Part shown: in pieces, positions 27,292 to 37,255 of the stretch
Numbering within the stretch: position 1 is the first letter of the stretch
Layout: each line of letters begins with the position of its first letter
Assembly (NCBI GenBank): GCA_022841915.1
Contig: JALHQN010000003.1
Location: forward strand, 62,001 to 126,000
Reading direction: 5' to 3'
Origin: Burkholderiales bacterium
GTDB lineage: Bacteria > Pseudomonadota > Gammaproteobacteria > Burkholderiales > WYBJ01
Length of the DNA stretch: 64,000 bases
Made by a program: the position numbers and the translations under genes
Notes under the pieces: model-generated
Told to the model about the DNA's origin: nothing
The model's database searches: none
The model's input: only the letters and a program-made list of their open reading frames with translations

Positions 27292-29394
27292 TCAAGAAAG
27301 CGTCGCGCGCGCGTCTACGGCGACCACGCCTTCCCCGGCTCGCCGCACGATGACGGGGTTCGCCTCGAGCTCGGTGAGCTGAGCGCCGAGTTCGGCCGCA
27401 AGCCAGCTCACGCGAACGATCGTGTCGGCCAGTGCATCGCAGTCCAGGCGGGAGCGCCCGCGCGCACCATCGAGCAGCCGCCAGCCCTTCAACGCACGCA
27501 ACAGTTGCATCGCGTGCGCCTGCGAGACGGGCGCGCGCGCCATCTGCACATCGCCCAGAAGTTCGACGTAGATGCCGCCCAGACCCACGGCGATCACCGC
27601 GCCGAAGTCGGGGTCCCAACGGGCACCGACGATCATTTCGAGCTCTCCGGCGATCATTTCCTGCACCAGGAAGGCATCCACCGCCAGCGAGGGATCGAAG
27701 CGAGCGATGGACGCGCCGATTTGCTCGATCGCCTCATGCACGGCCCGTTCATCCCGCAAGCCCAGTTTGACGGCGCCGGCATCGCTCTTGTGCGTAAGGC
27801 GCCTGGAGACGGCTTTGAGCGCGACTGGAAAACCGATCGTTGCCGCAGCCGCCGCCGCTTCGTTCGCCCGAGCCACTTCTATCTCACGCGTGATCGCCAC
27901 TCCCGACAGTTCGAGCAGCGTCTTTGCTTCGTGCTCGGTCAAGGTCTTGTCGGGCAAGCGCCGCGCGGCTTGCGCGACGTCGCCAAAATCGCTCGGCCGT
28001 TGCGCCTGCTCGATGGCGGTCGAGCAGGCACGGTACGCAAGCGCAGCCCGGATGACGCCGATGGCGTCATCCATGCGATTGACGAAGGGACAGCCCAGTT
28101 CGCGCAGCGCCTCGCGGCCTTTGTCGACCAAGGTGCCCGGCGTCAGCACGATGACGACGGGCTTGTCGCCCGCGATGGCGATTTCGCCCCAGCGCCGGAT
28201 CTTGTCGTTGACCTGAGGCGATGTGGCCACCACTAGCAGGATGATGCCGACATCGGGATCGGCTCGCATCCATTCCAGTGCGTCCATGCTGATGGCAAAG
28301 CTGGTCTGCGTCGGCAGGCCGCCGAAGTCGAGCGTATTGAACGGTCGGGTCGGGGGCAGGTGCTGTGCGAATCGGGCGCAGGTCTGCGGCGAAAGGGTGG
28401 GCAATCGAAAGCCGGCGCCAGCGACGCGGTCGGTGGCGATGGCCAGCGTGCCGCCCGAGGGACACATGATGGCAACACCGTCTCCGTTCGGGGCGCCCCA
28501 TCGGCCGAGCATATGCGCGGCCATGATGGCACGTTCTGGATCGTCGACCAAAACGACGCCTTCGTCACGGCACACCGCTTCGAGGACGGCATGCGAGCCG
28601 GCGAGGCTGGCCGTGTGGGATTGGGTCACGATGCCGCCGGCATCCGATACGCCGGCCTTGGCGATGACCAGAGGCTTGCCCGCCGCGCGACAATGTCTCG
28701 CGGCAGCAATGAATCGCGCGCCGTCGCGAAAGCCCTCGACATACACCGCGATGCTTCGCGTTCGCGGATCGTCGGCGAGGTATTCGATGAAGTCACAGAC
28801 CTCGAGATCGGCCTGGTTGCCGAGTGAGACGGCGATGGAGGCGCCGGCCCCGAGGTCGCGCGCGTTCGAGACCATCGATGCCATCAGCGAGCCGCTCTGG
28901 CTCACGATGCCGAGATCCCCCTTGAGCATCGGCGCCACCGCCAAGGCCACGGACGAGGTCGCCGCCAGCTTCGCATGCGGATTGATGAAGCCCAGGCAAT
29001 TGGGCCCGATGATGCGCATACCATAACGGCGCGCGATTTCGACCAGTTCCGCCTGCCGAGCCTTGCCTTCGTCGCCAGCCTCGGCGAAATCGGATGCGAT
29101 GACGACCACGCCCTTGACGCCGGCACGGCCGCATTCGTCCAGTGCCGTCGCGATTGCCGGCGTGGGCACGGCGAGCACGGCTACGTCTATGGGGCCGGGG
29201 GCCGTGGCGATGGAAGCGAAGGCAGGCAAGCCGAGGACTTCCTTCGCCGTCGCATTGATCGGCACGATCCGCCCCGGGAAGCCGTGCTTGACGATGTAGT
29301 CGATGACCCTGCCGCCGAACTTCAGCGGGTCCGAGGAAGCGCCGACGACCGCGATCGAGGCGGGATTGAGGATGGCATGCAAGTGCTGGTTCAT
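27292..29394 (-). CDS. ADP-forming acyl-CoA synthetase (acetate--CoA ligase type)
   Basis: 700 aa with the fused alpha-beta architecture: CoA-binding Rossmann domain (1-130), two succinyl-CoA-ligase-like domains, and a C-terminal ATP-grasp domain (about 475-700). The active-site phosphohistidine lies in TQSHTASLAGSHAV; the ATP-grasp part has GFPVALKAVSRRLTHKSDAGAV and AVGLGGIYVELLGDV. Makes an acyl-CoA from a free acid with ATP giving ADP and Pi, or the reverse. Substrate probably the organic acid handled by this operon. Confidence 0.93.
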   Translation of the reverse strand: MNQHLHAILNPASIAVVGASSDPLKFGGRVIDYIVKHGFPGRIVPINATAKEVLGLPAFASIATAPGPIDVAVLAVPTPAIATALDECGRAGVKGVVVIASDFAEAGDEGKARQAELVEIARRYGMRIIGPNCLGFINPHAKLAATSSVALAVAPMLKGDLGIVSQSGSLMASMVSNARDLGAGASIAVSLGNQADLEVCDFIEYLADDPRTRSIAVYVEGFRDGARFIAAARHCRAAGKPLVIAKAGVSDAGGIVTQSHTASLAGSHAVLEAVCRDEGVVLVDDPERAIMAAHMLGRWGAPNGDGVAIMCPSGGTLAIATDRVAGAGFRLPTLSPQTCARFAQHLPPTRPFNTLDFGGLPTQTSFAISMDALEWMRADPDVGIILLVVATSPQVNDKIRRWGEIAIAGDKPVVIVLTPGTLVDKGREALRELGCPFVNRMDDAIGVIRAALAYRACSTAIEQAQRPSDFGDVAQAARRLPDKTLTEHEAKTLLELSGVAITREIEVARANEAAAAAATIGFPVALKAVSRRLTHKSDAGAVKLGLRDERAVHEAIEQIGASIARFDPSLAVDAFLVQEMIAGELEMIVGARWDPDFGAVIAVGLGGIYVELLGDVQMARAPVSQAHAMQLLRALKGWRLLDGARGRSRLDCDALADTIVRVSWLAAELGAQLTELEANPVIVRRAGEGVVAVDARATLS

Positions 29395-29419
29395 GATTGC
29401 GCGGGCCGCGGGGTGAAAA

Positions 29420-30229
29420 TCATTGAGTGAGGCGGTCCAGCCCGTAGAAGCGCAGCAGCTCTTCGATGCGTTTGGCGGGCGGACGGCGGCGGAAGTAACC
29501 CTTGCGGCTTGGCATCACGCCCGTCGAGCGACGCAGATCGACCAGCGTCTCGGCCATCTTGATGGTTGCGCCGATCGAATCGATCACCGGGCAGTCGTCG
29601 ACGCGATTGACGCCGTTCATCGCGAGCAGGACGTTCAACGGCGCTTCGCCGGGAATGATCACATCCGCTCCGTCGCGAATGAGCGCGCGTGCGGACTCCT
29701 CGAAGCGCTCGATCAACGGGCCGGGTTCAGCGAACCCGGCAAGGACGTCGTGAAAGCTGAATCCGGCGGATCGAGACGCGGCGCAGCGCTCGGTCAAGCC
29801 GTAGCGCGCCGCGTTGTCGGCGATGAGTTCGGGCAGATCTTCGATGAACGTCATGACACCGAACTTCGCCCCGAGCGTGCAAGCGGTCAGCATGGCGCTC
29901 TCGCCGTATCCGACGACCGGAATGTCGACGACTGCGCGGGCCTCTTTCAGACCCACGTCCGGGATGCTCATGATGGCGTAGGCATCGAAGCCGTCGCGCT
30001 CGGCCGCCAGCGCGCCCAGGATGAACTGGCTCGCATGCAGATGCTGGATGACGTGATGCCGAATGTCGGTGCCGGGATACTCCGTCTCGTAGGTGCCGGC
30101 CTTCATGCCATGCATCACCAGTTCGGTGTCGGGACGAGCGAGCCTGCGAAAATGCGCGGCCAGGGCGGCTTCGTAAGCAGGCAAATCGGACAGGACGGTG
30201 AAGCTTTGGTGCCAGATGCGGATGCTCAT
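29420..30229 (-). CDS. Asp/Glu/hydantoin racemase-superfamily protein lacking both catalytic cysteines
   Basis: 269 aa. Fold and spacing match hydantoin racemases: the first active-site loop reads IMSIPDVGLKEAR (84-98) where racemases have CFGDPGL-type sequence, with Ser88 at the Cys position; the second reads IIPGEAPL (191-198) where the family has G-C-A-G, with Glu195 at the Cys position. GYGESAMLTACTLGAKFGVMT is otherwise typical. Racemisation by two-thiol chemistry is therefore unlikely; maleate isomerase- or decarboxylase-like chemistry, or a non-catalytic role, is possible. ATG 30229 fits the family N-terminus. First gene of the minus-strand operon. Confidence 0.8.
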   Translation of the reverse strand: MSIRIWHQSFTVLSDLPAYEAALAAHFRRLARPDTELVMHGMKAGTYETEYPGTDIRHHVIQHLHASQFILGALAAERDGFDAYAIMSIPDVGLKEARAVVDIPVVGYGESAMLTACTLGAKFGVMTFIEDLPELIADNAARYGLTERCAASRSAGFSFHDVLAGFAEPGPLIERFEESARALIRDGADVIIPGEAPLNVLLAMNGVNRVDDCPVIDSIGATIKMAETLVDLRRSTGVMPSRKGYFRRRPPAKRIEELLRFYGLDRLTQ

Positions 30230-30369
30230 TGCGTGACGATCCTTGCAGGCGGACGTGGCGTGCCTGAGCTGCGGTTGGGTGCGAAGAGGGGGATGGCGCC
30301 GTATCGGGCGAGGCCGGGGTTCTGGGAGCAGCAGTTCGAGTTTAAATCGCACCCCATGCCGAAGTAAAT

Positions 30370-30385
30370 TCGACACTGGTGTCGA
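30370..30385. promoter_or_regulatory. 16-bp inverted repeat between divergent operons (operator candidate)
   Basis: TCGACAC-TG-GTGTCGA, a perfect 7-bp dyad in the 256-nt region between the racemase-like gene (minus) and the FAD dehydrogenase (plus). Size and symmetry fit a dimeric repressor or activator. No regulator gene is adjacent. Confidence 0.5.
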
Positions 30386-30485
30386 CGGTCGCGATGCGCG
30401 CGGGCGTAAACTGCATCGCTTTGCAAGGCGCTGTCCGAGGTGGCAAGGCGCTAGGCTACCACCGGGAAGCGCAAAGGAGGTTCAG

Positions 30486-31946
30486 ATGGCGATCGAGTCG
30501 CATGTTTTCGATGTGGTTGTCGCCGGATGTGGCGTAGGCGGGCTGTCTGCAGCGGTCACCGCGCTCGAACGGGGTGCGAGCGTAGCTGTTTTGGAGCGAG
30601 CGCCCCAGGAAGAGCGGGGCGGCAATACTCGCTACACCGAAGCGTATCTGCGTATGAAGAGCGATACGGAGGTGACCGACGACTTCGAGGCGCACTTCGC
30701 GCAGAACGCGGGTGGATATCTGGATCCGGCCCTCGTCGACGCGACCAAGGTCTCTCGCGATGATTGGCCGACCATCGTGCGCGCGTTGTCGATTGCGGAT
30801 CCCGAAGTGGTGGCGGCATTCGCGGCAGGATGCGGGCCGACCGTGCAGTGGTTGAAGCGTCTGGGTGTGCGTTTCGATTTTCTGCCGACGCAGTTCCTGA
30901 CCAAGTCGCAGCCGCGATTGCTGCCGATCGGAGGCGGTCTCGCGTTGCTGGAGTCGCTTGCGGCCCGGGCTGAGGCTCTTGGCGCGCGCTTTTTCTATCG
31001 GACAACGGCCCGATCGCTGCTGCAGGACGACGAGGGTGCGGTGGTGGGTCTGACCGCGCTCGGCGCAAATCACCGCTCATTGCAGTTTCGTGCCCGCAGC
31101 GTGGTCTTGGCCACGGGTGGCTTCGAAGGCAACTGGGAGATGTTGGCTCAGTACATGGGCACGCATGCGATCCATTTGCGTCCTGTCGCTCGCGGTGGCT
31201 ACTACAACAAGGGCGAAGGGATTCGAATGGCGCTCGCCATCGGCGCGGCGCCGAGCGGCGATTTCAGCAGCTTTCACGCCGAGCCTGTCGATCCGCGTTC
31301 GGGTGTCGCCGAAGCCTCGGTGTTCGTGTTTCCGTATGGCGTGCTGGTCAATCGGCTCGGAGCGCGATTTATCGATGAGGCCCCAGGCACCGTAGATGCC
31401 GTCTACGACACGATCACGAAGTCGATTTGGCGCCAGCCGGACGGCATCGCCTATGCCGTTTTCGATCGCAAGCTGGAGGAGATTCCCAACTACCGGCTGG
31501 GCCTGCGCACGGACCAACCACCGATTGAGGCCGCCACGATCGAGGAGCTGGCCATCAAGCTCGGGGTGTCTGCCGGTCAACTGCTGCGCACGATCGATCG
31601 CTACAACGCGTCATGTCGCGAGGGTGATTTCAGGCCGCTCGAACTCGACGGCGTCGCCACTGAAGGTCTCGACCCGCCCAAATCGAACTGGGCGCGGCCG
31701 CTCGACCAGGCGCCTTTTCGGGCTTGGCCCGTCATCGCGTCCTGCGTGTTTACGTACGGCGGCCTAAAGGTCGATCCGCGTGCACGTGTGCTCGACGCCG
31801 ACGGTGATGTGATTCCGGGTCTCTACGCGGCCGGTGAGGTCGTAGGTCTTTACTACAAGGTCTACACTGGGGCGACCTCGGTGCTGAAGGGGGCGGTATT
31901 CGGCCGTCTGGCAGGCGAGGACGCCTCGGCCAGAGATCGGCGTTGA
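30486..31946 (+). CDS. FAD-dependent dehydrogenase, tricarballylate dehydrogenase (TcuA)/fumarate reductase flavoprotein family
   Basis: 486 aa. N-terminal FAD motif VVVAGCGVGGLSAAVTALERG with GGNTRYTEAYLRM as in TcuA; central YYNKGEGIRMALAIGA; C-terminal FTYGGLKVDPRARVL and GLYAAGEVVGLYYK, the conserved end of the fumarate reductase/succinate dehydrogenase flavoprotein group. Soluble, no signal peptide. Perfect SD (AAGGAGG, 5-nt gap) fixes ATG 30486. TcuA enzymes oxidise tricarballylate to cis-aconitate and need an electron-accepting partner (TcuB). Here the partner could be the reductase/cytochrome pair in the divergent operon. Confidence 0.88.
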   Translation: MAIESHVFDVVVAGCGVGGLSAAVTALERGASVAVLERAPQEERGGNTRYTEAYLRMKSDTEVTDDFEAHFAQNAGGYLDPALVDATKVSRDDWPTIVRALSIADPEVVAAFAAGCGPTVQWLKRLGVRFDFLPTQFLTKSQPRLLPIGGGLALLESLAARAEALGARFFYRTTARSLLQDDEGAVVGLTALGANHRSLQFRARSVVLATGGFEGNWEMLAQYMGTHAIHLRPVARGGYYNKGEGIRMALAIGAAPSGDFSSFHAEPVDPRSGVAEASVFVFPYGVLVNRLGARFIDEAPGTVDAVYDTITKSIWRQPDGIAYAVFDRKLEEIPNYRLGLRTDQPPIEAATIEELAIKLGVSAGQLLRTIDRYNASCREGDFRPLELDGVATEGLDPPKSNWARPLDQAPFRAWPVIASCVFTYGGLKVDPRARVLDADGDVIPGLYAAGEVVGLYYKVYTGATSVLKGAVFGRLAGEDASARDRR

Positions 31947-32292
31947 CCTTTCGGTTGGCGCATAATTCGGCCTCGGGTGGCAACGCGCCTCGCGGACGCG
32001 CGGCTCTGCACAGGATTGACATGCTGCGGTGCAATGGCGTCGTCGCGGCTGATCAGGGGTCGTCGGATCGCAGGTGCTTCATTGCGGCGTCCCCGGACTG
32101 CGCTTTTATTCCGAGCATGTTCGAGCGCGCAGTTGTACAATTCTGCCCCTGTGGCGAATGGCGCTCGTGCGTTTGGCGCGCATCCGCAGACTCGGTCGTG
32201 CCTCCCGTCTCGGGTAGTGGTTTCGAGGGGGGCTAGTGTGTGGCGTTCGATTGCTCTCGAGGCTGATCGTGCAAGTTTTCGCTGCAGCGCGT
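31947..32292. other. Intergenic region without recognised gene
   Basis: About 350 nt. It contains isolated promoter-like hexamers (TTGACC 31943 with CATAAT at only 12 nt; TTGACA 32016 and TACAAT 32136 without partners) but no ORF I would support. It ends at the tRNA operon promoter. Confidence 0.5.
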
Positions 32293-32321
32293 TTGACACC
32301 CGCTCATCCTCCACAGATAAT
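32293..32321 (+). promoter_or_regulatory. Promoter of the tRNA-Tyr/Gly/Thr-tufB operon
   Basis: TTGACA (32293-32298), 17-nt spacer, GATAAT (32316-32321): near-consensus sigma-70. The following bases CGGCGG form a GC-rich discriminator of the kind found on stringently controlled stable-RNA promoters. Predicted start near 32328, 16 nt before the first tRNA. Confidence 0.88.
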
Positions 32322-32343
32322 CGGCGGTTTCGTCAGGGATTCC

Positions 32344-32429
<86 letters not shown>

Positions 32430-32482
32430 GTGCATCCGGCGATGATCGATGGTGTCGCGAAAGCGGTCGGAACTGAGGGCGC

Positions 32483-32556
32483 GCGGGTGTAGCTCAATGG
32501 TAGAGCAGAAGCCTTCCAAGCTTACGACGAGGGTTCGATTCCCTTCACCCGCTCCA
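32483..32556 (+). tRNA. tRNA-Gly: tRNA-Gly (anticodon TCC)
   Basis: 74 nt with encoded CCA. Acceptor GCGGGTG pairs with CACCCGC; the anticodon loop CTTCCAA gives UCC; T-loop GGTTCGATT. Second in the operon. Confidence 0.97.
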
Positions 32557-32618
32557 CGCATGCGCTTGTCTGTAGTTTGTAGGTCCTGGCGAACGGAATA
32601 GAGGAAAACAGTTTTTCG

Positions 32619-32693
<75 letters not shown>

Positions 32694-32713
32694 CAAGTTC
32701 AAGTTGCAGTATC

Positions 32714-32801
32714 GACCAAGTCGGTCATGTCTTGCGCCCGGCTTGGTCAAGTCGATGGGTGGCGTGAAAGACAGTTGGCGGCTTCGAAGCTCAGTCCGCC
32801 A
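32714..32801 (+). other. Structured tRNA-Thr/tufB spacer
   Basis: GACCAAGT (32714-32721) can pair with GCTTGGTC (32741-32748), and TGGCGG (32776-32781) with CCGCCA (32796-32801), the latter enclosing the palindrome GCTTCGAAGC. These stems could mark the processing site separating tRNA from the tufB message. Structure inferred by eye. Confidence 0.4.
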
Positions 32802-32877
32802 CGGTGCCAGTTTAGGGCTTGCGGTCGCGGCGCATGGGGTCGCGATGCTTGAAACATAGACGACGGAGTGCAAAACG

Positions 32878-34068
<1,191 letters not shown>

Positions 34069-34090
34069 TTCGTGGGGTTGGATGCGGCAA

Positions 34091-34125
34091 GGTGGATTGC
34101 GGATTTTTGCTGCGATCCGCCTTTT
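34091..34125 (+). terminator. Intrinsic terminator after tufB
   Basis: GGTGGATTGC (34091-34100) pairs with GCGATCCGCC (34112-34121) including two G-T wobbles, followed by TTTT. Separates the tRNA-tufB operon from tRNA-Trp-secE. Confidence 0.7.
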
Positions 34126-34151
34126 GCATTCAGTCGTTTGCTCGTAAGAAC

Positions 34152-34227
34152 AGGCCAGTAGCTCAATTGGCAGAGCGTCGGTCTCCAAAACCGAAGGTTG
34201 GGGGTTCGAGACCCTCCTGGCCTGCCA
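34152..34227 (+). tRNA. tRNA-Trp: tRNA-Trp (anticodon CCA)
   Basis: 76 nt with encoded CCA. Acceptor AGGCCAG pairs with CTGGCCT; anticodon loop CTCCAAA gives CCA; T-loop GGTTCGAGA. Sits between tufB and secE, the usual proteobacterial position. Confidence 0.97.
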
Positions 34228-34257
34228 CCCGCGCCCACCAGACGCAGTAAGGATTCG

Positions 34258-34605
34258 ATGATCGAGAAAGTCAAGCTTGGCGTTGCGCTCCTGCTCGTAT
34301 GCGCCGGGGTTGCCGCCTACTACTACTTGAGTGAGAGCGCGGCCTTCGTTCGGGTTTTGGTCGTCTTGGTTGGGGTTGTCTTGGGTGTGGTTGTTGCGCT
34401 GACCAGTGCGCCCGGCAAGCAGTTCTATGCATTTGCTCAGGACGCCACGGTCGAGACCCGCAAGGTCGTGTGGCCTTCTCGCAAGGAATCGTTTCAAACC
34501 ACCGGCATTGTCTTCGTGTTCGTGGTCATCATGGCGCTGTTTCTGTGGGCAGTCGACGGAGCGCTTTTGTGGGTCGTCAAACTTCTTATGGGCCGGAGCG
34601 ACTGA
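34258..34605 (+). CDS. secE: SecE, SecYEG translocon subunit
   Basis: 115 aa with three predicted transmembrane helices (about 8-24, 30-50, 82-110), the longer three-helix form known from E. coli. Conserved cytoplasmic amphipathic segment [17 protein letters not shown] precedes the last helix. Partners SecY (encoded at 60211) and SecG in protein export. Its stop overlaps the nusG start (TGATG). Confidence 0.97.
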   Translation: MIEKVKLGVALLLVCAGVAAYYYLSESAAFVRVLVVLVGVVLGVVVALTSAPGKQFYAFAQDATVETRKVVWPSRKESFQTTGIVFVFVVIMALFLWAVDGALLWVVKLLMGRSD

Positions 34606-35138
34606 TGAGCAAGAAATGGTATGTCGTCCATGCGTACTCCGGTTTCGAGAAGTCGGTGGCGCGCAATCTGCAAGAGCGAATTCAGCGCGCGCAGATGCAG
34701 GATCAATTCGGCCAGATCATGGTGCCGGTCGAAGAAGTCGTCGAAATGAAGAGCGGCCAGAAGGCGATCAGCGAGCGCAAGTTCTTTCCCGGCTATGTCC
34801 TGGTCGAAATGGAGATGACCGACGACAGTTGGCATCTGGTGAAGAACACGGCCAAGGTGACCGGCTTCGTCGGCGGCACGGCGACCAAGCCGACGCCGAT
34901 CTCGGAACATGAAGTCCAGAACATTCTCAACCAGATCAAGGAAGGTGTTGAGAAGCCCCGTCCCAAAGTGTTGTTCGAGGTGGGCGAGGCGGTGCGGGTC
35001 AAGGAAGGCCCGTTCACTGACTTCCACGGCAATGTCGAAGACGTCAATTACGACAAGAGCAAATTGCGTGTGTCCGTGACGATTTTCGGGCGTTCGACGC
35101 CGGTCGAACTGGATTTCGGCCAGGTAGAAAAGGCCTAG
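34605..35138 (+). CDS. nusG: Transcription elongation/antitermination factor NusG
   Basis: 177 aa. NGN domain ([20 protein letters not shown] at the start; [12 protein letters not shown]) and C-terminal KOW domain ([20 protein letters not shown]). Links RNA polymerase with Rho and with ribosomal S10. Start ATG 34605 shares a base with the secE stop. Confidence 0.98.
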   Translation: MSKKWYVVHAYSGFEKSVARNLQERIQRAQMQDQFGQIMVPVEEVVEMKSGQKAISERKFFPGYVLVEMEMTDDSWHLVKNTAKVTGFVGGTATKPTPISEHEVQNILNQIKEGVEKPRPKVLFEVGEAVRVKEGPFTDFHGNVEDVNYDKSKLRVSVTIFGRSTPVELDFGQVEKA

Positions 35139-35207
35139 CAAGGCAGCGTCATTTTTCGGGGAGAGGCAATCAATCGCCTCGCTTGCACCCATTTCTAGGA
35201 GCGGTTC

Positions 35208-35639
35208 ATGGCAAAAAAAATCGTCGGCATGATCAAGTTGCAGGTCCCGGCGGGCAAGGCTAACCCCAGCCCGCCCATCGGCCCGGCCTTGGGTCAGCGT
35301 GGTCTGAACATCATGGAATTCTGCAAGCAGTTCAATGCTGCAACGCAGAAACTAGAGCCCGGTCTCCCGATCCCGGTCGAAATCACGGCATTTGCCGACA
35401 AGAGCTTCACGTTCATTCTGAAGACGCCGCCCGCGGCCGTATTGATCATGAAAGCGCTCAAGATCGATAAGGGGAGTCCGCGTCCGAACAAGGAAAAGGT
35501 CGGCAAATTGACCCGGGCGCAGGCGGAGGAAATCGCCAAGACGAAGACGCCGGATCTCACAGCTGCCGATCTCGAGGCAGCGATTCGCACGGTTGCAGGT
35601 AGCGCCCGCAGCATGGGCGTGGAAGTCGAGGGGATCTGA
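35208..35639 (+). CDS. rplK: 50S ribosomal protein L11
   Basis: 143 aa, usual length. N-terminal [21 protein letters not shown] with the proline helix, and the C-terminal rRNA-binding domain ([12 protein letters not shown]). Part of the GTPase centre and needed for RelA activation. SD AGGAGCGG upstream of ATG 35208; 1 nt from rplA. Confidence 0.99.
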   Translation: MAKKIVGMIKLQVPAGKANPSPPIGPALGQRGLNIMEFCKQFNAATQKLEPGLPIPVEITAFADKSFTFILKTPPAAVLIMKALKIDKGSPRPNKEKVGKLTRAQAEEIAKTKTPDLTAADLEAAIRTVAGSARSMGVEVEGI

Positions 35640-35640
35640 C

Positions 35641-36336
35641 ATGGCAAAAGAATCCAAACGCTCGCAGGCCATTCACGGCAAAGCGGACCGCACCAAGCTG
35701 TATCCGATCCTGGATGCACTGCAGTTGATCAAGGAAACGGCGACGGCGAAGTTCGACGAGTCGGTCGACGTGGCCATCAATCTCGGCGTCGATGCCAAGA
35801 AAAGCGACCAAGCCGTCCGCGGTTCGGTAGTGCTCCCCAAGGGGACTGGCAAGACCAAGCGTGTCGCTGTGTTCGCGCAGGGCGACAAGGCCAAGGCAGC
35901 TGCTGATGCAGGCGCCGATGTCGTCGGTTTCGAGGATCTCGCCGAGCGCATCAAGGCGGGCAATCTCGACTTCGATATCGTCATCGCCGCCCCTGAGGCA
36001 ATGCGCATCGTCGGTCCGCTGGGGCAGATTCTTGGGCCTCGTGGCCTGATGCCTAATCCCAAGGTCGGTACCGTGACGCCGGACGTGGTCACTGCGGTCA
36101 AGAACGCAAAAGCGGGCCAGGTGCAGTATCGGACCGACAAAGGCGGCATCATTCAGTGCACGATCGGTCGTGCTTCATTTCCGGCTGAGTCTTTGCGCGA
36201 GAACCTCGTGGTGCTCGTCGACGCGCTGAACAAAGCGCGGCCTGCCGGAGCCAAAGGTGTCTATCTGAGAAAGATCAGCGTATCGAGCACCATGGGAATC
36301 GGTGTGCGCGTCGACCAGGCGAGTCTGAGCGCATAG
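35641..36336 (+). CDS. rplA: 50S ribosomal protein L1
   Basis: 231 aa, typical. Builds the L1 stalk and in many bacteria represses translation of its own rplK-rplA mRNA. Signature stretch [16 protein letters not shown] is present. Immediately after rplK, implying translational coupling. Confidence 0.99.
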   Translation: MAKESKRSQAIHGKADRTKLYPILDALQLIKETATAKFDESVDVAINLGVDAKKSDQAVRGSVVLPKGTGKTKRVAVFAQGDKAKAAADAGADVVGFEDLAERIKAGNLDFDIVIAAPEAMRIVGPLGQILGPRGLMPNPKVGTVTPDVVTAVKNAKAGQVQYRTDKGGIIQCTIGRASFPAESLRENLVVLVDALNKARPAGAKGVYLRKISVSSTMGIGVRVDQASLSA

Positions 36337-36367
36337 TGCCCCTTGGCGAAAGCCTAGAACGCTTCGT

Positions 36368-36405
36368 GGCAGCGCCCAGCCGTCGCGGTTGGGTGGTGCC
36401 CTTTT
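36368..36405 (+). terminator. Possible terminator/attenuator after rplA
   Basis: CCCAGCCG (36375-36382), loop TCG, CGGTTGGG (36386-36393), with an outer GGCA/TGCC pair (36368-36371/36397-36400) closing a small internal loop, then CTTTT. Would reduce read-through from rplKA into rplJL. Confidence 0.5.
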
Positions 36406-36460
36406 GTCAATTCGATCGGTACAGACTTTGGGCCGCCGGACCATTTCCGGTGGCCATCAA

Positions 36461-36548
36461 AGACCGTAGGAGCCCTTGGGGCTTAATGTCGACGCGACGC
36501 CCTCTGCTGTCCGGGCGTTGCCGCGATTCCTACGCAGATGGCGAACCC
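36461..36548 (+). promoter_or_regulatory. L10 leader (ribosomal protein autoregulation element)
   Basis: The motif AGACCGTAGG (36461-36470) and CCTACGCAGATGG...GAACCC (36529-36548) are the conserved halves of the L10-L12 binding leader (Rfam L10_leader type); CGTAGG pairs with CCTACG. Smaller helices (GCCC-TT-GGGGC at 36472-36482) lie between them. The rest of the 346-nt rplA-rplJ gap shows no gene. Confidence 0.85.
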
Positions 36549-36682
36549 GAAGGCACAGTTTTCACGCCAAGGTCGCCGTACGGTGAAGGGCTGGTGGTAG
36601 ATGCTGCGTCATCCGCACCTAGGATGTCCGCCGTGATCGAACCACTTGCACTTCGTGTTATCAACGTAGATGGAGGTTGACC

Positions 36683-37213
36683 TTGGGGCTCAGTCTTAAA
36701 CAAAAGCAGGACCTCGTAGCCGAGGTGGGCGAACAGGTGGCAAAGGCCCAGACGGTCGTCATCGCGGAGTATCGGAATCTGACGGTCGCGAACATGACGG
36801 ATCTGCGCAGAAAAGCGCGCAGCGCCGGTGTGTATTTGCGGGTGGTCAAGAACACGCTGGCACGCAGGGCTGTCGAAGGCACCCCCTTCAGCGGCCTGGC
36901 AGACCAGATGACCGGTCCTTTGGCTTACAGCATCTCGACCGATCCCGTGTCGGCCGCCAAGGTGCTCAGCGACTATGCGAAGACGAACGACAAGCTGGTC
37001 ATTCGTGGCGGAGCGATGGCGAATCTGGTCATGTCCGCGCAGGATGTCGGCCGCCTCGCTTCAATGCCCAGCAGAGAGCAGTTGCTCGCCCAACTCATGG
37101 GCACCATGAACGCGCCGGTGGCGAAGTTCGTTCAGACGCTGAACGAAGTGCCGGGCAAGTTCGTGCGTACGCTGGCCGCACTGCACGAGCAGCGCGAAAA
37201 ACAGTCCGCCTAA
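36683..37213 (+). CDS. rplJ: 50S ribosomal protein L10
   Basis: 176 aa. Anchors L7/L12 dimers on the ribosomal stalk. LGLSLKQKQDLVAEVGEQVA at the start and YRNLTVANMTDLRRKAR follow the family. The start is TTG 36683, with GGAGG 6 nt upstream; TTG 36677 is too close to that SD. Preceded by its own L10-binding leader, so translation of rplJ-rplL should be feedback-controlled. Confidence 0.97.
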   Translation: MGLSLKQKQDLVAEVGEQVAKAQTVVIAEYRNLTVANMTDLRRKARSAGVYLRVVKNTLARRAVEGTPFSGLADQMTGPLAYSISTDPVSAAKVLSDYAKTNDKLVIRGGAMANLVMSAQDVGRLASMPSREQLLAQLMGTMNAPVAKFVQTLNEVPGKFVRTLAALHEQREKQSA

Positions 37214-37255
37214 GCAAATATCAATTAGCAATCAAATTCGAATCCGGGAGTCAAA

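Noticed and set aside
31943-31966. TTGACC...CATAAT as a promoter for the tRNA operon
   Set aside because: The spacer is only 12 nt and a near-consensus promoter with 17-nt spacing lies directly before tRNA-Tyr.
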